From Anaerolineae bacterium (GTDB taxonomy: Bacteria > Chloroflexota > Anaerolineae > J102): a stretch of 9,797 nucleotides of DNA. How positions within the stretch are numbered: position 1 is the first letter of the stretch; every line of letters begins with the position of its first letter. Where the stretch lies: assembly GCA_027036755.1 (NCBI GenBank), contig JALWDV010000568.1, forward strand, positions 1-9,797, written 5' to 3'. The position numbers and the translations under genes were made by a program. The notes under the pieces were generated by a model. It ran no database searches and was not told where the DNA came from. It saw only the letters and a list, made by a program, of their open reading frames with translations. Below are positions 5,181 to 9,797 of this stretch, one piece after another.

Positions 5181-5732
5181 ATGCTCGATTTCCTCCACGC
5201 CCTCCTCCTCTACGAGGCCAACGGCTTCCTGGTCCTGACCTATGTTTTCTGGGAGCATCTGGCTGGCATTTTGGTGCTGGCCAGCTTTGGCTTCTTCACG
5301 GCCCGCGCACCCGCGGGGCAGCGGGCCTGGACCGTGGGCGCGGGGACGCTGGCCCTGTTGGCCGCGTTCCTGGCCCCCACGCCCGCACCCTTCCTGCTGG
5401 CGGCCATGAGTCTGGCGGGCGTGGCCGCGGTGCTGCTGGATCGCTTCAATCCCGACGCGCTGCGCTGGCGCATCACCGGCGGGCTCACCCTGTATGCGCT
5501 GGCGGCCCTGGCCCACCTGGGATATCAGACCGACCTGGCCGGGGTGGACGCGGCCGCGTGGGCGCAGGCCATCGGCGGGCAGGGGGAGGCGTCCGCAGCG
5601 CTGGCCCGGGGCCAGGCCTTTGTGGAGACCCTGGGGGCGTGGGGCCTGTGGCTCATCCTTCCTTTGGGATATTTCTCCCTCCTGGCCCAGGTGCTGCTGG
5701 CGCATCCCGCCGCTGAGCGCGAAGCCGGATGA
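5181..5732 (+). CDS. Multi-pass membrane protein of unknown function
   Basis: The ATG at 5181 gives 183 residues; a TTG 24 bp earlier is also in frame, and neither has an SD sequence. Five hydrophobic segments are visible at about 15-38 (GFLVLTYVFWEHLAGILVLA), 49-66, 70-87 (FLLAAMSLAGVAAVLL), 98-114 (ITGGLTLYALAALAHLG) and 151-174 (GAWGLWLILPLGYFSLLAQV). A roughly 35-residue loop rich in Ala/Gly/Gln (about 115-150) lies before the last one. I do not recognise a family and see no catalytic motif. It shares the upstream leader with the CpaB-like gene at 8931 and, more loosely, with the anchored gene at 1325. A link to a pilus, secretion or envelope cluster is possible but unproven. The vapC gene lies just downstream and converges on it. 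Confidence 0.68.
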   Translation: MLDFLHALLLYEANGFLVLTYVFWEHLAGILVLASFGFFTARAPAGQRAWTVGAGTLALLAAFLAPTPAPFLLAAMSLAGVAAVLLDRFNPDALRWRITGGLTLYALAALAHLGYQTDLAGVDAAAWAQAIGGQGEASAALARGQAFVETLGAWGLWLILPLGYFSLLAQVLLAHPAAEREAG

Positions 5733-5768
5733 GATTATCACCGCGGTGCGGACGAGGGAGAAGAGATA

Positions 5769-5800
5769 GGACGCGGACGAACGCGGAGGACGCGGATAAA
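5769..5800. repeat. GACGCGGA-word tract between the membrane gene and vapC
   Basis: The string GACGCGGA or a close variant recurs (GGACGCGGACGAACGCGGA, then GGACGCGGATAAA) in the short gap before the vapC stop. It is low-complexity intergenic DNA of the same kind as the tracts at 1801, 6764 and 9446, but with a different word. Confidence 0.55.
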
Positions 5801-5805
5801 AGAAG

Positions 5806-6240
5806 TCAGGGGAGCCGGAATCCCGCCAGCGGCCTGACGTAATCCAGCTCTGACACCGCCCGCACAAAGCGCAAATCCGCGGTCACAAAGAGCGTGTCAT
5901 ACGCCTCAGCCACCGCGGCGAAAACCGCATCATACACCGTCACCTTGTCATGCCCGCGGGCAATGGCCACGGCCCGCTCCATCAGCTCCCAGGTCGGCCG
6001 CACCCAGCGGATGGGGAACGCGAAAAGGCTCTCCACCGCCAATTGCACTTGCTCGGTGTTCAACTCATCCATGAAACGCATGACATTGGCGAATTCGTAC
6101 AGCTCCACATCGGGCTCCACCAGCAAAATCTCGCCTGTGAGATAAGCGTCGCGCAGGGCCAGCGCCGCGGCCGCATCTTCCTCGTGCTGGCGATACCACT
6201 TGATGAAAACCGACGTGTCCACCACCAACGCCCGCGTCAT
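5806..6240 (-). CDS. vapC: VapC-like PIN-domain ribonuclease toxin
   Basis: The 144-residue protein from the ATG at 6240 has the four acidic residues of a PIN active site: Asp8 in LVVDTSVFIKWY, Glu49 in ELYEFANVM, Asp104 in TVYDAVFAAVAE and Asp122 in LFVTADLRF. The C-terminus ends VRPLAGFRLP. VapC toxins are metal-dependent endoribonucleases that often cut tRNA or the ribosomal sarcin-ricin loop; the target here is unknown. The ATG overlaps the TGA of the RHH antitoxin in an ATGA. An in-frame TTG at 6258 is less likely. Length and motifs are complete, so it should be active. Confidence 0.92.
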   Translation of the reverse strand: MTRALVVDTSVFIKWYRQHEEDAAAALALRDAYLTGEILLVEPDVELYEFANVMRFMDELNTEQVQLAVESLFAFPIRWVRPTWELMERAVAIARGHDKVTVYDAVFAAVAEAYDTLFVTADLRFVRAVSELDYVRPLAGFRLP

Positions 6241-6503
6241 CGTCGTTGCTCCCGCCAATAGCGCAGGACCTCGACGCTATTCACCTCGGAGTCCTTCATG
6301 GCTTCGGATAATTGATCCTGCAAGGCCACGGCCCGCTGCACTTCGGGCAGTTGGCCGGGAGGCAGGCGTCCCTCCTGGGCGCGCAGGTAGAAGCGCACCG
6401 CCTCCCGCAGAAACTCGCTGCGGCTGCGATGCTCGGCTTTGGCCCGGCGGTCGATTTCATCCAGGAAGGGCTCGGGCAGAGAGATCATCACTTTGGCTGA
6501 CAT
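6237..6503 (-). CDS. vapB: VapB-like ribbon-helix-helix antitoxin
   Basis: These 88 residues begin SAKVMISLPEPFLDEIDRRA and continue HRSRSEFLREAVRFYLRAQEG, the strand-helix-helix pattern of an RHH (CopG-type) DNA-binding domain. The C-terminal third (LQDQLSEAMKDSEVNSVEVL) is the probable toxin-binding tail. The ATG at 6503 has a strong GGAGG (6509-6513) 5 nt upstream, so the start is secure. It should dimerise, repress its own promoter and neutralise the co-transcribed VapC. Confidence 0.9.
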   Translation of the reverse strand: MSAKVMISLPEPFLDEIDRRAKAEHRSRSEFLREAVRFYLRAQEGRLPPGQLPEVQRAVALQDQLSEAMKDSEVNSVEVLRYWREQRR

Positions 6504-6534
6504 GGTTGCCTCCGTATGGCTTGAGTATAGCTTT

Positions 6535-6562
6535 ATTATAGAACATTTCCAGAAAAAATCAA
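6535..6562 (-). promoter_or_regulatory. Promoter of vapBC
   Basis: On the minus strand a -35 TTGATT (6557-6562) and a perfect consensus -10 TATAAT (6535-6540) are spaced by 16 bp. The transcript would start about 25 nt before the vapB ATG and include its GGAGG site. Confidence 0.65.
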
Positions 6563-6595
6563 CTTCGCCCGCGTTTACGCGTTTATCTGCGGCTT

Positions 6596-7039
6596 ATGAC
6601 ACTTACCACGCCCGAATTCACCATCCTCGACGACGCCCTCACCTTCCATGACGACGTGTTTGCGCACGCGCTGTTTCTGAACAGTCCAACGGCGGGCGAG
6701 CCCGCGCCGAAACCGATGAAAATGCCTCGCGGCCAGGACTGCGCGGGAAGCCGATCCCGTAATACGTGAGGCGTGAGGCGTGAGGTCGTCACGCATCACG
6801 CATTACGCATCACGCCGGTTGCAGACTCGCCTGGCGTGGGCTTTGCGAACCTTCAGCAACCAGCAATCATTCTATTTTCAAAGCAGGCCATGCTCTATCG
6901 GAGCGAGCAGGCGACCTCGGGCCTGCTGCTGCGCCTGAACCTGACGACGCTGCCGGGCAGGCCGCTGCTCATACGCCTGACTGCGGTGGATCGGACGGGG
7001 AATTATCCCGGGCCATGTGTGGTGCGGGCGGGGGAGTGA
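6596..7039 (+). pseudogene. Unknown gene interrupted by a repeat hairpin
   Basis: An ATG at 6596 opens a frame (MTLTTPEFTILDDALTFHDD, then AHALFLNSPTAGEP) that hits a TGA at 6767-6769. The same frame then runs open from 6770 to a TGA at 7037-7039, with a protein-like end (GLLLRLNLTTLPGRPLLIRL followed by TAVDRTGNYPGPC). The single in-frame stop lies within the CGTGAGG/CACGCAT tract at 6764-6816. This suggests one ancestral gene split by the repeat, although the two halves may have unrelated origins. No family is recognised; the last part has a beta-rich look. The minus-strand open frames over this stretch are not convincing. Confidence 0.4.
6764..6816. repeat. CGTGAGG / CACGCAT inverted word tract (hairpin)
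   Basis: Three CGTGAGG words are followed by CACGCAT words (CACGCATCACGCATTACGC). GCGTGA-GG-CGTGA (6771-6783) can pair with TCACG-CA-TCACGC (6789-6801) around a 5-nt loop with a 2-nt internal mismatch. The tract places a stop codon in the frame of the 6596 gene. It resembles a mobile palindromic intergenic element. Confidence 0.6.
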
Positions 7040-7049
7040 GCGAAAAGTG

Positions 7050-7078
7050 TTGCAACAACTTACGTATTGTGCTATCAT
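7050..7078 (+). promoter_or_regulatory. Promoter of abiE-2
   Basis: A -35 TTGCAA (7050-7055) and a -10 TATCAT (7073-7078) are spaced by 17 bp. The -10 ends 6 nt before the ATG at 7085, so the message would be leaderless. The -35 lies in the 8-bp palindrome GTTGCAAC (7049-7056), a possible operator half. Confidence 0.6.
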
Positions 7079-7084
7079 TGGGAC

Positions 7085-7726
7085 ATGAGATACACGCAAC
7101 TGTTGCACCTTGTGGGCGAGGAGCCCCTGTTCGAGACCTCGATGCTGGCCGCACAGGAGCCCACGCCCTATCATGCCCAGCGACGGCTGGCGGATTGGAC
7201 GAAGACTGGCAAAGTCATCCCCTTGCGTCGCGGCCTGTACGCGCTGCCCAGGTCCCGCCGTCAGGTCGAGCCCCATCCCTTCGTGGTGGCAAATCGCCTG
7301 GTTCCCAACTCCTACGTCAGCCTGGAGATGGCGCTACGCCACTACAACCTCATCCCGGAGCATGTGGCGGTGGTTACTTCGGTGACCACGGGGCGGCCGG
7401 GTGCGTGGGAGAACGAATTCGGGCGCTTTCTCTACCAGCACATCCATCCCCGCTATTTCTTTGGCATGATGCGACGAGAGGTGGCCGCGGGCCAGGAAGC
7501 GCTCGTGGCCACGCCCGAAAAGGCGCTGCTGGACCTGATTTATCTGCGCAAGGGCGGCGATGATCCTGCGTTCATTCAATCGTTACGCCTGCAAAACCTG
7601 GATGAGCTGGATATGGAGCGGCTGCACGCGTTCGCGGCCCGATTCGACAAGCCCAAGATTTACCGGGCTGTGCAGGTGATCGAGGCGTTGGCCGAAGCCG
7701 AGAAGCGGGAGTATGAGTGGCTATGA
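7085..7726 (+). CDS. abiEi: AbiEi-like type IV antitoxin and transcriptional regulator (abiE-2)
   Basis: The 213-residue protein starts at the ATG at 7085. The N-terminal winged-helix region spans about residues 5-55 (FETSMLAAQEPTPYHAQRRL, then KVIPLRRGLYALP). The conserved SLEMALRHYNLIP and the ATPEKALLDLIYLRKGG box of AbiEi-type proteins follow, then a helical C-terminus (EALAEAEKREYEWL). It should repress its operon and oppose the downstream nucleotidyltransferase. An in-frame earlier start would lie on the promoter and is rejected. The sequence is only distantly similar to the AbiEi protein at 2613, so the two operons are separate acquisitions and not a local duplication. Confidence 0.88.
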   Translation: MRYTQLLHLVGEEPLFETSMLAAQEPTPYHAQRRLADWTKTGKVIPLRRGLYALPRSRRQVEPHPFVVANRLVPNSYVSLEMALRHYNLIPEHVAVVTSVTTGRPGAWENEFGRFLYQHIHPRYFFGMMRREVAAGQEALVATPEKALLDLIYLRKGGDDPAFIQSLRLQNLDELDMERLHAFAARFDKPKIYRAVQVIEALAEAEKREYEWL

Positions 7727-8529
7727 AGGATGAGTTACGGGCGCTGTGCGATAGCGCCGAGACGCTCTTGCTGGCGCAACATCGAGTGCGTGAGTATGTG
7801 CAGGCCCGCATCCTCCAGAGCCTGGAACGGGCCGGAGGCATGGAGAGCCTGGCCTTTCACGGCGGCACAGCATTGCGCTTTCTCTATGGCATCCCCCGCT
7901 ATTCGGAGGATTTGGACTTTGCATTGGAACGCGGTCGGGAGCAATATGACTTTCGGGCGTTGCTGTTGCGAATCAGGGATGACTTCGAGCAGGCAGAGGT
8001 GGTGGCGGAAATCAAGGTCAGCGACAAAGGCGTGGTGCATAAAGCATTCGTGCGCTTTCGGGGATTGCCCTACGAACTGGGCCTGTCGCCTCACAAAACC
8101 CAGGTGCTGGCTGTGAAGCTGGAGGTGGACACCAATCCGCCCGCCGGTGCTGGTCTGACGAAGACATCCCTGACGCGCTACGTTCCGCTGACGTTGCAGC
8201 ACCATGATCGGGCGACGCTGTTTTCCGGCAAGCTGCATGCGGTTTTGCAACGCACTTACCCCAAGGGGCGCGATATCTTCGACCTGTGGTGGTATCTGGC
8301 TCAACTTGACTGGCCCGAGCCCAACCTGACGCACCTGAACGCAGCCTTGGCGCAGTCCGGCTGGCAAGGCCCGGAATTGACTTCCGAAAACTGGCGCGGT
8401 CTCGTGCGGCAGCGGGTGGCCGGGCTGGATTGGAACGAAAACGTCATGCGTGACTTGCAGGCATTTATCATCGATCCCGCGTCATTGGCGGGCCTGAACA
8501 AAGCGGTGTTGCTGGATTTGTTGGCGTAG
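7723..8529 (+). CDS. abiEii: AbiEii/AbiGii-like nucleotidyltransferase toxin (abiE-2)
   Basis: The 268-residue protein from the ATG at 7723 overlaps the antitoxin stop in an ATGA. A GTG at 7717 is better spaced from a GGGAG site, so the true start may be 6 bp earlier. The nucleotidyltransferase motifs are plain: AFHGGTALRFLYG (Gly47-Gly48) and RYSEDLDFAL (Asp63, Asp65). They are followed by KLEVDTNPP (Lys132, Asp136), SGKLHAVLQRT (Lys170) and KGRDIFDLWWYL (about 181-192). This is the type IV toxin of the abiE system, expected to transfer nucleotides onto RNA and arrest translation. All motif residues are present. The second metal motif reads S-E-D-L-D here and T-K-D-I-D in the toxin at 3193, so they belong to different branches. 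Confidence 0.9.
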   Translation: MKDELRALCDSAETLLLAQHRVREYVQARILQSLERAGGMESLAFHGGTALRFLYGIPRYSEDLDFALERGREQYDFRALLLRIRDDFEQAEVVAEIKVSDKGVVHKAFVRFRGLPYELGLSPHKTQVLAVKLEVDTNPPAGAGLTKTSLTRYVPLTLQHHDRATLFSGKLHAVLQRTYPKGRDIFDLWWYLAQLDWPEPNLTHLNAALAQSGWQGPELTSENWRGLVRQRVAGLDWNENVMRDLQAFIIDPASLAGLNKAVLLDLLA

Positions 8530-8530
8530 T

Positions 8531-8548
8531 TACCGCCGGGCCGCGGTA
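8531..8548 (+). terminator. Short GC-rich hairpin after abiE-2
   Basis: TACCGC (8531-8536) pairs with GCGGTA (8543-8548) around CGGGCC, starting 2 bp after the toxin stop. There is no T run, so it would be a weak or factor-dependent terminator. The stronger hairpin at 8718-8750 may do this job. Confidence 0.3.
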
Positions 8549-8717
8549 CGATCGCATCATTGCAATTGTAGAGTGTGAGCTGTTAGGAGTCGCGCCAGGT
8601 GTGAGCATGAGAATACGACCCGCTATCGCAAGAAATCGTCATCCTTCAACCCCGCCATTGCCCTCACCCTGATCCTCCGCCACAATAGCATAGAACGTGT
8701 CAGCCCTGACGCCCGAG

Positions 8718-8750
8718 AAAGACGCCGCGATTTCGCGAGCGTCTTTTTTT
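8718..8750 (+). terminator. Rho-independent terminator hairpin
   Basis: AAAGACGC (8718-8725) pairs with GCGTCTTT (8739-8746), and CGCGA (8726-8730) with TCGCG (8733-8737), with one bulged A. The stem runs straight into a T tract ending at 8750. It is a good candidate terminator for the abiE-2 operon and equally the shared leader hairpin of the 8931 gene. Confidence 0.72.
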
Positions 8751-8810
8751 GTTGCGTGCTGACAGCGAATCACCATTTGACGATACATATCGCCCACATC
8801 AATCGTCAAA

Positions 8811-8835
8811 CCCTTCGGCTTCGCTCAGGGCAGGC
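8811..8835. repeat. Dispersed CCCTTCGGCTTCGCTCAGGG repeat
   Basis: CCCTTCGGCTTCGCTCAGGG followed by CAGGC has CCCT/AGGG ends that can pair. Its antisense translation contains LSEAEG, a string I know from spurious proteins in Chloroflexota and some other genomes where this repeat is scattered between genes. Copy number in this genome cannot be judged from one window. Confidence 0.5.
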
Positions 8836-8862
8836 CGTAAAACGTCAGGGTTGTCTCGCCGA

Positions 8863-8892
8863 AAATGACGTTTGACGTCTTGACGTTTGACG
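8863..8892 (+). repeat. TTTGACG-word repeat, copy B (30 bp identical to 5117-5146)
   Basis: The tract is identical to that before the membrane gene at 5181 and lies 38 bp before the CpaB-like start. Together with AAACGTCA just upstream it forms the same 8-bp inverted repeat as in copy A. Confidence 0.65.
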
Positions 8893-8930
8893 CCGTTTCC
8901 ACTCATAGCCTTTGCATTTTCCAACCTTTC

Positions 8931-9436
8931 ATGTCCAAACGAAAATCCCTGCTGCTTCCCGCTCTTCTCGGCCTGCTCGCCTTCGGCCTCATCCTCCTGG
9001 CCCTCTGGCCCGAGCCGGAGCCCACCGTCGACATCGTCGTCGCGGCCCGCGACCTGGGCGCTGGCGCCGCGCTCACGCCCGCAGACCTGACCCTGCGCAC
9101 CCTGCCCGCGGACCAGGCTCCTCCTGACGCGGCCAGCGACCCCACGGCCCTGGTCGGTCACACCCTGGCCGTGGCCCGCTTCCAGGGCGAGCCCATCAGC
9201 CCCAAACACCTGGGGCCGGGCGTGAATTTGGGACCGGATGAGCGGGCCGTGGCCGTGCGGGTGCAGCGGGACCGGGGCCTGGCGGGCCTGCGTATGCCTT
9301 CTCCGAGCCCCTGCGTCAGGCCGCCCGCACCCTGGGGGACCTCCTTTTCGCGCCCCTACCCGCGGCCTCCACCGCCACTCGCCCCGCCAAGCCCGCCCGC
9401 GTCTGGCGCATCGGGCCGTTTCGGATTCGGCGCTAG
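8931..9436 (+). pseudogene. CpaB/RcpC-like SAF-domain pilus protein, internally deleted or frameshifted
   Basis: From the ATG at 8931 the protein has a short basic start, a transmembrane anchor (about 7-26, LLLPALLGLLAFGLILLALW) and a SAF domain (about 32-97). The SAF domain includes VDIVVAARDLGAGAALTPAD, DPTALVGHTLAVARFQGEPI and the start of the next strand, ERAVAVRVQRDRGLAGL. These are hallmarks of CpaB, the periplasmic assembly protein of Tad/Flp pili. At about 9290 the original frame becomes Pro/Ser-rich nonsense and would run on across the toxin gene. Another frame instead gives a plausible end (AYAFSEPLRQAARTLGDLLF, then VWRIGPFRIRR, TAG at 9434-9436). The total is about 168 residues against roughly 230-300 for the family, so middle sequence is probably missing. 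No SD sequence is seen. Confidence 0.6.
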
Positions 9437-9445
9437 CGCGCCTTC

Positions 9446-9478
9446 CAGTCATCAGTATTCAGTGAGTCAGTCATCAGT
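9446..9478. repeat. CAGTCATCAGT word tract
   Basis: CAGTCATCAGT occurs at 9446-9456 and 9468-9478, separated by ATTCAGTGAGT. The tract lies between the broken CpaB-like gene and the PIN toxin and overlaps the toxin stop codon. Confidence 0.6.
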
Positions 9479-9797
9479 CCCCGGCCAGAAAGTCCTTCGG
9501 CGACACGCGCCGAACGCCCGGCAGACGGTCGAAATGTTTGTCAAAGGTCACAATCTTATGAACGTCACCATGATCCATATGGACGCTGACCAGTGCGTCG
9601 ACAAAATCGACGTTCAGATCGGCAAAAAGCGTCAGCGCCAGCAACATATCCCGCTTATCATGCAATTCGATGCCCTCATTGGCCAGAATCGGCAATAGCA
9701 CCTCTTTGATATCTGCCTTACTGAATTTGTAGAAGGAGGACAGCACCCACACCGTCTCCGCCACGATGATCTCATCCAAAACCAGCCGGACTTCCCC
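9474..9797 (-). CDS. PIN-domain (VapC-like) toxin, N-terminus outside the window
   Basis: The frame is open from the window edge to a TGA at 9474-9476, giving 107 visible residues. VRLVLDEIIVAETVWVLSSF holds the conserved Glu of PIN domains (A-E-T). NVDFVDALVSVHM and KIVTFDKHFDRLPGV supply the later acidic residues, and the end is RRVSPKDFLAGD. The missing N-terminus should carry the first catalytic Asp (a D-T-N or D-T-S motif) about 30-35 residues further out, and an antitoxin gene would be expected beyond that. A TTG at 9779 is the nearest in-frame start codon but would cut off that Asp, so the gene is treated as partial. It probably acts as an endoribonuclease toxin. Confidence 0.82.
   Translation of the reverse strand, partial: GEVRLVLDEIIVAETVWVLSSFYKFSKADIKEVLLPILANEGIELHDKRDMLLALTLFADLNVDFVDALVSVHMDHGDVHKIVTFDKHFDRLPGVRRVSPKDFLAGD

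Larger units (their letters stand above)
8647..8892 (+). other. Leader module copy 3 (non-coding)
   Basis: This occupies most of the 401-bp gap between abiE-2 and the CpaB-like gene. It begins with CAACCCCGCCATTG (8647-8660, identical to copy 1) and contains the 22-bp identity with copy 2 (8705-8726) and the hairpin at 8718-8750. It also holds a 9-bp inverted repeat TTTGACGAT (8776-8784) / ATCGTCAAA (8802-8810), the dispersed repeat at 8811-8835, and the 30-bp identity with copy 2 (8863-8892). I see nothing coding in 8530-8930. Confidence 0.6.

Noticed and set aside
5109..5867. 252-residue minus-strand open frame opposite the membrane gene
   Set aside because: Gly/Gln/Arg-rich low-complexity translation, running through two repeat tracts and the shared leader; the + strand frame has clear membrane segments.
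6764..6816. CRISPR-like repeat
   Set aside because: The 7-bp words are contiguous with no spacers and change orientation midway; it is a palindromic word tract.
7735..8367. 210-residue minus-strand open frame opposite the abiE-2 toxin
   Set aside because: Gln/Arg-rich shadow of the catalytic motifs on the + strand.
8799..9452. 217-residue minus-strand open frame opposite the CpaB-like gene
   Set aside because: Contains the LSEAEG artefact of the dispersed repeat and Arg/Gly-rich filler; the + strand SAF domain is convincing.
8865..9698. Full-length reading of the CpaB-like frame through to 9698
   Set aside because: After about 9290 the frame is Pro/Ser/Arg-rich and then reads antisense through the PIN toxin, so the long version is an artefact of the frameshift.

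Overview
The window reads as a GC-rich bacterial accessory region packed with toxin-antitoxin (TA) loci. The likely host is a member of the Chloroflexota (Anaerolineae/Caldilineae-like). That is an inference from the gene content, the many short word-repeat tracts between genes, and one dispersed repeat (8811-8835) whose antisense translation gives the LSEAEG string I associate with such genomes. No RNA gene, CRISPR array or intact insertion sequence was seen.

Left edge (1-1087): the end of an unknown + strand gene meets a tyrosine recombinase on the minus strand that lacks the C-terminal half of its catalytic domain. Beyond the recombinase lies a dif-like inverted repeat with a 6-bp spacer, then a DUF3800 gene cut off after its N-terminal region. 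This looks like the scar of a recombination or deletion event.

The rest (about 1144-9797) repeats one plan with a period near 3.7 kb. Each unit has (a) a non-coding leader starting with CAACC(C/T)CGCCATTG (1144, 4931, 8647), with a strong hairpin and a short-word tract; (b) a + strand gene with an N-terminal hydrophobic segment or several membrane segments; (c) a second word tract; (d) a minus-strand toxin, preceded where visible by a ribbon-helix-helix (RHH) antitoxin; (e) a + strand type IV abiE pair. Unit 1 holds a frameshifted membrane-anchored gene, mazEF-like, abiE-1 and an orphan PD-(D/E)XK-like gene. Unit 2 holds a multi-pass membrane gene, vapBC, a broken gene and abiE-2. Unit 3 holds a broken CpaB/SAF-like gene and a PIN toxin that runs off the right edge.

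The two complete minus-strand TA operons overlap antitoxin and toxin by ATGA and have recognisable promoters. The two abiE pairs also overlap, by 11 and 4 bp. abiE-1 has nested inverted repeats around its predicted -10 that suit autoregulation by its AbiEi protein. Several non-TA genes are frameshifted or truncated (1325-1806, 6596-7039, 8931-9436, and the recombinase and DUF3800 remnants), while every fully visible TA operon is intact. That pattern fits TA modules accumulating in, and persisting within, a decaying region. Whether the threefold arrangement is a real mobile or cassette-like system or repeated chance insertion cannot be settled from this sequence alone.
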